Assembly: GCA_024277485.1 (NCBI GenBank)
Contig: JAJRVA010000181.1
Location: 1-13,519, forward strand
Direction of reading: 5' to 3'
DNA: 13,519 nucleotides
DNA from: Deltaproteobacteria bacterium
GTDB lineage: Bacteria; Desulfobacterota; Desulfobulbia; Desulfobulbales; Desulfobulbaceae
This document shows, piece after piece, positions 7,662 to 13,519 of the stretch. A program made the position numbers and the translations under genes. The number at the start of each line of letters is the position of its first letter. Within the stretch, counting starts at the first letter, position 1. The notes beneath the pieces are model-generated. The model was not told the DNA's origin. It searched no databases and saw nothing but the letters and a program-made list of their open reading frames with translations.

Positions 7662-7787
7662 CCTGTATTCTCCTCTGCGGCATAAGGGAGAACACGGTTT
7701 TCAGCTGTCGACAATCCGAACATCATCCCCCTGCCTGAAAAGAGATCTCTTCATGGGGAACCCCGCAGTCCCCCTCCCTTCAACTTT
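7662..7787. other. Spacer between the glycosyltransferase start and the heptamer array
   Basis: No gene is seen. It holds a perfect 12-base palindrome AAGAGATCTCTT (7740-7751) and a weak GGGGA/TCCCC stem (7755-7759 with 7769-7773). Neither forms a good terminator for the dehydrogenase gene, and no clear promoter for the glycosyltransferase is recognised. Confidence 0.4.
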
Positions 7788-7822
7788 CAATTCCTAATTC
7801 TTAATTCGTAATTCCTAATTCA
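7788..7822. repeat. Tandem heptamer array TAATTCN, five units
   Basis: Five consecutive 7-base units are read on the plus strand: CAATTCC, TAATTCT, TAATTCG, TAATTCC, TAATTCA. The first six bases are constant (apart from C1 in the first unit) and the seventh varies. The last unit contains the natural TGA of the aldehyde dehydrogenase frame (7820-7822), so the array starts exactly at the gene end. Confidence 0.8.
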
Positions 7823-9277
7823 CTTAATCCCTCCAAGACAGAGATATTTCATCTCCAGGTACTCGTCTATACCGTACCTTGAACCTTCCCGGCCTATACC
7901 CGACTCTTTCATGCCGCCAAAGGGGGCTGATTCCGTGGACATGATGCCGGTATTAATGCCGACCATTCCATATTCCAGCCCTTACGCAACCCGCCAGACC
8001 CGGCTGACATTGCTGCTGAAAAAATAGGAAGCCAGCCCGTACGGGGTATCATTTGCCAGGGCAACGGCCTCCTCCTCTGTTGCAAAGGAAAAGAGCGGCG
8101 CCACCGGCCCGAATGTTTCCTTCCTGCTGATAACCATCGCCGGGGTAACATCAAGCAGAATCGTGGGTTCAAAAAAGAAACCTCCCGCTGCACCTCGCTT
8201 ACCGCCGCAGGCGACTCTGGCCCCTTTTTCAACCGCGTCCCGTATCTGCTCCTCAACTTTGATAACAGCATTCAGGTCGATGAGCGGCCCCTGGTTGACT
8301 CCCTCATCAAAACCGTTCCCCACCTTGAGCTGCGAGGTTACGGCCTTAACCAGCTTGTCGGCAAATTCATCATACACACCCTTCTGGACAATCAGCCGGT
8401 TGGCGCAGACGCATGTCTGGCCGCTGTTGCGATATTTCGAGGCCACCGCTCCTTCAACAGCCGCATCAAGATCAGCATCATCAAAAACAATGAACGGGGC
8501 ATGACCGCCGAGCTCAAGAGATATTTTCTTGACGTTTGAGGCACAGTCCTGCATGAGTTTCTTGCCGATTTCCGTTGAACCGGTGAAGCTCAATTTTCTG
8601 ACCGCAGGATTACCGGTCAGCTCAGCCCCTATCGCCGAGGCGGAACCGGTGACCACATTGAAGACTCCGGCAGGAATGCCGGCCTCTTCGGCAAGAAATG
8701 CCAGGGCCAGGGCGGAGAACGGGGTCTTGGACGCGGGCTTGACCACCATGGTACATCCGGCAGCCAGAGCTGGCGCCGCCTTTCTCGTAATCATGGCCGA
8801 GGGAAAATTCCATGGAGTAATGGCCGCGCAGACACCTATCGGCTCCTTGACAACTATTATCCGCTTGCCGGGCTGGCCCATGGGAATGGTATCGCCGTAC
8901 ACCCTTTTTCCTTCCTCGGCAAACCACTCCACGTACGAGGCGGCATATGCGATCTCACCGCGGGACTCTGCCAGGGGTTTGCCCTGTTCGGCGGTCATGA
9001 TCACGGCCAGGTCGTCCTGGTTTTTCATTATGAGATCAAACCAGCGGCGCAGCAGGCGGGACCGGTCCTTGGCCGTCAAGGCGCGCCAGGCAGGAAACGC
9101 TTTCTCTGCAGCGGCGATGGCAAGGGATGTCTCTTCCCTGCCCAGGCCGGGGACATGCCCTAACAGTTCACCGGTCGCGGGATTTCTGACTTCCAGGACT
9201 TTCCCATTCAAGGCTGTTATCCATTTGCCGTCCACATAACACTGTTCCCGTACAAGTTCTTTCCTTGTCAACTGCAT
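7820..9277 (-). pseudogene. gabD: Succinate-semialdehyde dehydrogenase (GabD-like), interrupted by one TAA
   Basis: From ATG 9277 (AGGAG 5 nt upstream) the frame codes 431 residues to a TAA at 7982-7984. It then continues in the same frame for 53 more residues to a TGA at 7820-7822, giving 485 positions, the normal GabD length. Catalytic residues are present: Asn157 (TPWNFP), Lys180, Glu255 (LELGGHAP), Cys289 (NSGQTCVC) and Glu387 (KETFGP), plus Arg165 and Arg283, which bind succinate semialdehyde in the family. Beyond the stop come [25 protein letters not shown] and YLEMKYLC. The stop replaces the Glu of the conserved RVxEALEYG motif, a GAA-to-TAA change. The enzyme would oxidise succinate semialdehyde to succinate with NAD(P). 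The lost tail carries substrate-binding and oligomer-forming parts, so the product is probably inactive, unless the stop is a sequencing error. Confidence 0.88.
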
Positions 9278-9282
9278 TATAA

Positions 9283-9287
9283 CTCCT
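9283..9287 (-). promoter_or_regulatory. Ribosome binding site of the gabD-like gene
   Basis: AGGAG on the minus strand lies 5 nt before ATG 9277. It selects this start (MQLTRKELV) over an in-frame ATG at 9331, whose 18 extra residues have no family counterpart. Confidence 0.75.
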
Positions 9288-9614
9288 TTTCCGTCAGGGA
9301 GTATCCATTCTGACAGATCGTGTTCAGACACTCTCCTGAATTTTTTCTTTATGAAATTCCTCTAATATGCTAAACACATGCAATAACGTAGTATAAATCA
9401 AATTTTCCGCGGTTTTTCTTTCCTGAGAAGAAAAATAATGGGTGCTTTGAAAAATTAGGATTTTCGTTCAAGGTCAAGGCATGCGAAAAAAATTACCACA
9501 GGCATATAAGTAATATTCCGAGGATAATTTTTTGAGCATAACGCAGAGATTGGGCGAAAAGACAATTTTTCAAGGTAGCCTAATGTACCATTTTATGAAC
9601 CTTTTTCAAGCGTA

Positions 9615-9646
9615 TCTTCCATGCGTTTGAGTTTCATGGCGGAAGA
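9615..9646 (+). promoter_or_regulatory. Inverted repeat before the first PilZ gene
   Basis: TCTTCC (9615-9620) pairs with GGAAGA (9641-9646), and ATG (9621-9623) with CAT (9635-9637). A 3-nt bulge GGC and an 11-nt loop complete it. It ends 17 nt before ATG 9664, so it may be a leader hairpin that influences translation, or an operator. The role is not known. Confidence 0.3.
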
Positions 9647-9663
9647 GAACAGGATAGTCCGGA

Positions 9664-10071
9664 ATGAACAGCGAATTACGACGATCAAAGCGGTATAACG
9701 ATTTTGTTGCAATTACAGTCATGGCCCATAACGGTATGAACGGCGCCAGGGAGGCCGGGCCCTTTTCCGGCAGGATTATAAACATTTCCAGACATGGCGC
9801 CTGCCTGCTCATGTCCCTGGGAGATTTAGACGCGTATCAGGTGTACAGCTCCACCCGGAAAAATGATTCCTCATATATTGACATTCACGGGAGCTTTGAG
9901 ACCGGGGAGGACCGATTCAACCTGCCCGCCCGCCCGGTATGGGCCGATCCGATTATAATGGATGACATTCGCGCTTTTAAAATGGGAGTGGAATTCATGG
10001 TTAATCCCGACAGCGAAAAAATGGATAATATTATCGACAGCGTGAGCGATCCTCGCACTGGTCAGAATTAA
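9664..10071 (+). CDS. PilZ-domain protein 1 (probable c-di-GMP effector)
   Basis: 135 residues and essentially a single PilZ-like domain. The two c-di-GMP-binding motifs are there: RRSKR at 6-10 (RxxxR) and NISRHG (NxSxxG type) after the strand PFSGRII. PARPVW and IRAFKMGVEF form the later strands. There is no signal peptide or membrane segment, so it is cytoplasmic. The ATG has AGGA about 10 nt upstream. The next gene, 25 nt downstream, is a clear paralogue. Single-domain PilZ proteins bind c-di-GMP and act on motility, polysaccharide export or other partners; nothing here names the target. Family call is firm, ligand is inferred from motifs. Confidence 0.85.
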   Translation: MNSELRRSKRYNDFVAITVMAHNGMNGAREAGPFSGRIINISRHGACLLMSLGDLDAYQVYSSTRKNDSSYIDIHGSFETGEDRFNLPARPVWADPIIMDDIRAFKMGVEFMVNPDSEKMDNIIDSVSDPRTGQN

Positions 10072-10096
10072 CAAACTGAACAGGTCATCCAGAGAA

Positions 10097-10540
10097 ATGA
10101 TTTCAGAACTGCGACGCTCAAAACGCTATACCGACTTCCTCCCCATCTCCGTTTCTGCAATATCCGGTACGAGCAACAAGACAATTGCCGGCCCCTTCTC
10201 CGGCAGAATTATCGATATTTCGCGGCACGGTGCCTGCCTGCTCATGACCCAGGTTCTGCTCAGGGCGTATCATGTCTATCATTCCACCAAGGAAGATGAT
10301 TCCGCCTCCCTGCAGCTGCATATCAACCTTCCCCCGAACCTCACCAATTTTATTATTCCCGCCCGCCCGGTATGGCTGAACCAGTTTGACATGGAGGATA
10401 TCAGGGCCTACAGGATGGGTGTCAGCTTTTTGCTCAGCCCGGACGGTGAACAGATGAAGCGACTGGAAAAGGTCATGATGAAGAAACAGAAGGAGAGGGA
10501 TGAGTTGTGGACCTCCATGGCCATGACCAAGGAAAAGTAA
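10097..10540 (+). CDS. PilZ-domain protein 2, paralogue of the preceding gene
   Basis: 147 residues. It shares with its upstream neighbour SELRRSKRY (RxxxR motif), AGPFSGRII, ISRHGACLLM (here DISRHG, the D/NxSxxG motif), PARPVW and DIRA. The middle (loop after ACLLM and the strand before PARPVW) has diverged. The C-terminus carries an extra charged helix, MKRLEKVMMKKQKERDEL, which the first copy lacks and which might bind a partner. The ATG 10097 follows AGAGA. Tandem arrangement with a 25-nt gap implies co-transcription and origin by local duplication. It ends 65 nt from the convergent cyclase gene. A weak CCGC/GCGG stem (10555-10566) lies between them without a suitable T-run on the plus strand. 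Confidence 0.85.
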   Translation: MISELRRSKRYTDFLPISVSAISGTSNKTIAGPFSGRIIDISRHGACLLMTQVLLRAYHVYHSTKEDDSASLQLHINLPPNLTNFIIPARPVWLNQFDMEDIRAYRMGVSFLLSPDGEQMKRLEKVMMKKQKERDELWTSMAMTKEK

Positions 10541-10605
10541 AAAAAACACCATGCCCGCTGAAGCGGCCGCCGTACCTTTTAGACGGACTTCACCTTGTTA
10601 CGGGT

Positions 10606-12183
10606 TCATTTTCTTCCCTTCGTTTCCCTGCCTGAAGACTTTTTTCCCCTGGCTACAGAATATACCGGAACAAGTTTTTCAACCCCGCGGAGACGCATGG
10701 ATCCGACATCCGCTGTTTCAAAATACGAGTCAACGTATTCCTTGACTTCCCTGGTTATGTGGATATGGTTAGCTGGTGATGCAGCCGCAATTCTCTGAGC
10801 AACATTGACCTGTGTTCCGATAACGGTGTAGTCAAACCGGTGCGATGATCCGACATTCCCTAAAAATACATCACCGCAGGTTACACCTATTGCCAGGTCA
10901 ACAATACTGAAGTCTTCTCTCTGCGCCACCCATTTCATACGCAGTTTTTCAAACTTCTCCCTGATATCCACGGCTGCCTGGACAGCGGCCAGGTTCTGAT
11001 TTTCGATCTCAATGGGTGCTCCAAAAATCGCCAGGACAGCATCCCCCATGAATTTGTCAACAGTTCCGCGGCTTTCAAAAATTGTTTCGGTAAATATCTG
11101 AAAAAATTCATTCAGAAAAGCCCGAAGTTCTTTCAGGTCAAGACGCTGAACCAGGGTGGTTGATTCACGGATATCGGCAAAGAAAACCGTTACATTCCTG
11201 ATTTCACCAAGCCCCACCAAGTCACTGCCGCTGGAGATGAGAAGTTCTGCGACTTCCGGGGCGACATACTGCTCGAAAAGAGTACGGACCCGGGTCTTTT
11301 CCTGCAGAACCCTCCTGAAACGTACATTGGCAAGGGCCATGGCGGCCTGGCTTGTTACGACCGCCAGGAGCTCTATGTCAGCTTCACTGAAACTGGCATC
11401 CTCCTGGGACTGGCTGATGTTGAGAACACCCAGTATATTGCCGCGCATGGTAATGGGAAAGGAAACTGCAGCAGATATTTCCTGCCGGTGGAGAAGCGGG
11501 GCGAAAATCGACTGGTCCTGCGATTCCCTGTTCAGGATAACCGGTTTCCCTTTCTGGTAGACCCATCCTGCGACCTGATCTCCGGGCTGTAGACGGATCG
11601 ACTCAACAAGGTCCGGGTCAATCCCTCTTGCCGCAACTATCCGCAGACATTTTTCCTCTTCCTTGTACCACATGACGGAGATGCGTGTCGCCCCGGTTTC
11701 CTTGACAACAATATCAAGAAGGCCGTCAAAGATCTCCTGTTCCGTGGTCGAAGCAAGAAACTGCTCCCCGAAACTGTAGAGCGGCAGCAGGGTGCGCAGC
11801 CGGGTATTCTCCTCATGCAGGCGGGTGGATTCCATGGCCCGGAAAATCAACTCCAGCAGCCTGACCGGATCAACGGGTTTTTCAAGGAATCCGGAAAACC
11901 CTGCCTCGAGAGCCAGGCGAAGCAGTTTCTCATCTGCTTTTTCCGTTAACAGCAGGCCGGCCATCCATGGCCTCTCCCGGCGTAAATCCATGAAAATCCT
12001 GCTGCCGCTCCGGCCGGCAAGTTCTTCTTCAACAATAACCAGGTACACATCATGTTCGACGCAGATCGAAGCTGCCTCGGCCGGATCTTCCGCGGTGAGC
12101 ACTTCGTGCTCTATCAGCGCTTCCCTGATATCCCGTATATCAGACTTATCGGTGGAGAGCAGGAGAATATTATTGAATTTCAT
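10606..12183 (-). CDS. Pseudo-receiver, GAF, class IIIb adenylate cyclase
   Basis: 525 residues, cytoplasmic. Residues 5-118 form a receiver domain in which Glu52 (LVIVEEEL) takes the place of the phospho-accepting Asp. Thr80 and Lys102 (FLEKPVD) remain, and the acidic pair is reduced to Asp12. A GAF domain covers about 140-290. The cyclase domain (328-510) is complete: metal ligands Asp337 (FFADIRES) and Asp381 (GDAVLAIFG), base-recognising Lys377 (VDKFMG) and Thr453 (FDYTVIG), and Asn460 and Arg464 (VNVAQRI). A Lys/Thr pair marks class IIIb, whose studied members make cAMP and are stimulated by bicarbonate. The C-terminus is basic. The start has no clear ribosome binding site, but a promoter lies upstream. 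GAF ligand and upstream partner are unknown. Confidence 0.92.
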   Translation of the reverse strand: MKFNNILLLSTDKSDIRDIREALIEHEVLTAEDPAEAASICVEHDVYLVIVEEELAGRSGSRIFMDLRRERPWMAGLLLTEKADEKLLRLALEAGFSGFLEKPVDPVRLLELIFRAMESTRLHEENTRLRTLLPLYSFGEQFLASTTEQEIFDGLLDIVVKETGATRISVMWYKEEEKCLRIVAARGIDPDLVESIRLQPGDQVAGWVYQKGKPVILNRESQDQSIFAPLLHRQEISAAVSFPITMRGNILGVLNISQSQEDASFSEADIELLAVVTSQAAMALANVRFRRVLQEKTRVRTLFEQYVAPEVAELLISSGSDLVGLGEIRNVTVFFADIRESTTLVQRLDLKELRAFLNEFFQIFTETIFESRGTVDKFMGDAVLAIFGAPIEIENQNLAAVQAAVDIREKFEKLRMKWVAQREDFSIVDLAIGVTCGDVFLGNVGSSHRFDYTVIGTQVNVAQRIAAASPANHIHITREVKEYVDSYFETADVGSMRLRGVEKLVPVYSVARGKKSSGRETKGRK

Positions 12184-12219
12184 AAAGTTGCGGCAGAAAA
12201 AAATGTTTAGAGCTAACCC

Positions 12220-12248
12220 ATTGTATCACCACTGCCCGGCCGGCGCAA
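12220..12248 (-). promoter_or_regulatory. Probable sigma-70-like promoter of the cyclase gene
   Basis: On the minus strand TTGCGC (12243-12248) and TACAAT (12220-12225) are separated by exactly 17 nt. The -10 box matches 5 of 6 consensus bases and the -35 box is weaker. Transcription would begin near 12213, giving a leader of about 30 nt to ATG 12183. Confidence 0.5.
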
Positions 12249-12287
12249 CAAATTGGCAGTTACACTTCCCTGTATATACATCATGAC

Positions 12288-12316
12288 TTGACGAGACATG
12301 AAATTGCATCCATAAT
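12288..12316 (+). promoter_or_regulatory. Probable sigma-70-like promoter of rarA
   Basis: TTGACG (12288-12293) and CATAAT (12311-12316) are 17 nt apart, each 5 of 6 to consensus. The predicted start near 12323 leaves only about 10 nt before ATG 12333. It is divergent from the cyclase promoter about 40 nt away. Confidence 0.55.
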
Positions 12317-12332
12317 AGACAGTACACCTGAC

Positions 12333-13519
12333 ATGAAACCTCTCAGCCAATCCAATGCCCCCCTTGCCGAAAGGGTCCGACCCCGATCCCTGGAAGAATT
12401 TACCGGGCAGCAGCACCTTGTCGGTCCGGGGAAACTTCTGCACCAGCTCATTTTGAGTCGGCAACTTCCGTCATTACTCCTGTGGGGTCCGCCCGGATCC
12501 GGCAAAACTACACTGGCAACGATCCTGGCGAATTCCGTTGATGCGGATTTTGTTTTCTTTTCTGCCGTTCTGGCCGGGGTAAAGGATATCAGGAGAATTG
12601 TTGCCGCGGCCGGTCAAAAGAAGGAAGAAGGCATAAGCACCATCCTTTTTGTTGACGAAATCCACCGTTTCAACAAGAGTCAACAGGATGCCTTTTTGCC
12701 CCACGTTGAAAGCGGGCTGCTCACACTCATAGGGGCCACAACCGAAAACCCCTCCTTTCATGTTATCGCGCCGCTGCTGTCCCGCTGCCAGACGCTGGTG
12801 CTGGAACCCCTGGCCCCGGAAGACCTGAAAGTCATCATTACCAGGGCACTGCGGTACAAAGAAAAAGGACTCGGCCGGTACAATTTTACCCTGGAAGACG
12901 GCGCTGCTGACACCCTGGCCAGATATGCTGACGGAGACAGCCGCCGGGCCCTCAACTGCCTGGAGACTGCCGCAACCCTCGTTCTGGAAGCAGGCAAAGC
13001 AGGAGATGGGGAGCCGCTGGCCATAACAGCGGAAATCATTTACGAGGCCGGTCAATACAGGACCCTGAAGTATGATACCGGCGGCGAAGAGCACTATAAC
13101 CAGATATCCGCCCTGCACAAAAGCCTGCGCGACAGTGATCCTGACGGGGCGATGTACTGGCTGGGCAGAATGCTTGAAGCCGGTGAGGACCCGCTCTACG
13201 TGGCCCGCAGGCTTATCAGGTTTGCCTCTGAAGATGTCGGCAACGCGGATCCACAGGCCCTGCAGGTTGCCCTGAACTGCAGGGAGGCATATCATATCCT
13301 GGGCTCTCCGGAAGGTGAACTGGCGCTGATGCAGGCGGCTGCATACCTCGCGACCGCACCGAAAAGCAATGCCCTGTACATGGCCGCCGGAAAAATTGTC
13401 CGCGACATTGACAGAACAGGTTCTCTGCCGGTGCCAAAACACCTGCGAAACGCACCAACCAGGTTGATGAAAGACATGGGATACGGCAAGGGATACCAGT
13501 ATGCCCATGATGACAGGGA
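12333..13519 (+). CDS. rarA: Replication-associated recombination protein A (RarA/MgsA), C-terminus beyond window
   Basis: 395 residues are visible from ATG 12333; the family is about 430-450 long, so only the tail is missing. It is an AAA+ ATPase of the clamp-loader group that acts at stalled replication forks with SSB. It shows LAERVRPRSLEEFTGQQHLV (11-30), Walker A GPPGSGKT (52-59), Walker B ILFVDEIHRF (104-113), sensor 1 GATTENPSF (134-142), the arginine finger in LLSRC (148-152), and sensor 2 in GDSRRALN. The C-terminal half has SLRDSDPDGAMYWLGRMLEAGEDP and the tetramerisation region. No Shine-Dalgarno is visible upstream, and the promoter leaves a very short leader. A long open frame on the opposite strand (12474-13508) is a codon-bias shadow. 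Confidence 0.95.
   Translation, partial: MKPLSQSNAPLAERVRPRSLEEFTGQQHLVGPGKLLHQLILSRQLPSLLLWGPPGSGKTTLATILANSVDADFVFFSAVLAGVKDIRRIVAAAGQKKEEGISTILFVDEIHRFNKSQQDAFLPHVESGLLTLIGATTENPSFHVIAPLLSRCQTLVLEPLAPEDLKVIITRALRYKEKGLGRYNFTLEDGAADTLARYADGDSRRALNCLETAATLVLEAGKAGDGEPLAITAEIIYEAGQYRTLKYDTGGEEHYNQISALHKSLRDSDPDGAMYWLGRMLEAGEDPLYVARRLIRFASEDVGNADPQALQVALNCREAYHILGSPEGELALMQAAAYLATAPKSNALYMAAGKIVRDIDRTGSLPVPKHLRNAPTRLMKDMGYGKGYQYAHDDR

Larger units (their letters stand above)
9278..9663. other. AT-rich 386-base divergent spacer, no gene seen
   Basis: It separates the gabD-like gene from the first PilZ gene. It holds a dyad TCTGA-N10-TCAGA (9309-9313 with 9324-9328), an AT-only-rich inverted repeat TTTTTCTT/AAGAAAAA (9413-9420 with 9428-9435, 7-nt loop), and a hairpin just before the PilZ start. 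The base composition is clearly poorer in GC than the flanking genes. No confident sigma-70 or sigma-54 promoter is recognised on either strand. Confidence 0.5.

Noticed and set aside
7788..7822. Heptamer array as a CRISPR
   Set aside because: Units are 7 bases with no spacers and no cas gene is nearby.
8529..9239. 236-codon plus-strand frame
   Set aside because: Antisense to the aldehyde dehydrogenase; Ala/Ser/Arg-rich shadow translation.
9621..9698. 25-codon plus-strand frame overlapping the PilZ start
   Set aside because: No ribosome binding site, and it lies mainly in the leader hairpin. A regulatory uORF is possible but unsupported.
10555..10566. CCGC-TGAA-GCGG stem as a terminator between convergent genes
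   Set aside because: Only 4 bp. The T8 tract on the minus strand is separated from it by about 8 nt, and there is none on the plus strand.
12474..13508. 344-codon open frame on the minus strand
   Set aside because: It is antisense to rarA, whose motifs are unmistakable. The translated product has no recognisable domain and is rich in Cys and Gln runs typical of shadow frames.

Overview
The window looks like a piece of a Gram-negative, probably anaerobic bacterial chromosome, most likely Desulfobacterota (Desulfobulbales-like). This is inferred from gene content and protein flavour: a stand-alone IMP cyclohydrolase, PyrR next to an LPS-type glycosyltransferase, and paired PilZ proteins. No rRNA, tRNA, transposase, integrase, phage gene or CRISPR array is visible. 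It reads as ordinary chromosomal housekeeping and signalling DNA, not a mobile island.

Left part (1-5731, minus strand). Six closely packed genes run right to left: hslR (Hsp15, S4 RNA-binding), a single-domain IMP cyclohydrolase (purH N-terminal half), purN, pyrR, an atypical GAF histidine kinase, and a long U32-family protein that leaves the window at position 1. The gaps are 29, 11, 6, 74 and 5 nt, so they are probably one transcript. The theme is nucleotide synthesis (PurH, PurN, PyrR) between two ribosome-linked proteins: Hsp15, and U32, whose relatives hydroxylate rRNA or tRNA. The operon holds no AICAR transformylase.

Middle (5732-9663). A 346-base divergent spacer with hairpins precedes folE2 (zinc-independent-type GTP cyclohydrolase, folate or queuosine precursor supply). 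Convergent to folE2 is a WaaE-like family 2 glycosyltransferase for lipopolysaccharide core. Next is a succinate-semialdehyde dehydrogenase gene (gabD-like) that is intact in one frame except for a single internal TAA at the position of a conserved Glu. Its true end lies inside a small tandem array of the 7-base unit TAATTCN. An AT-rich 386-base spacer follows.

Right part (9664-13519). Two tandem, clearly paralogous PilZ-type genes (probable c-di-GMP effectors) converge on a large REC-GAF-adenylate cyclase gene. That cyclase has a pseudo-receiver (Glu in place of the phospho-accepting Asp) and the Lys/Thr base-recognition pair of class IIIb cyclases. Two signalling systems, c-di-GMP reception and cAMP synthesis, therefore sit side by side. 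Divergent from the cyclase is rarA (replication-associated AAA+ ATPase), which leaves the window at the right end. Both divergent genes have good 17-base-spaced sigma-70-like promoters, and that of rarA would give a leader of only about 10 nt.

I found no convincing wholly new system. The items most worth a second look are the ochre-interrupted aldehyde dehydrogenase, the pseudo-receiver cyclase beside the PilZ pair, the histidine kinase with a degraded G1 box, and the split PurH operon.
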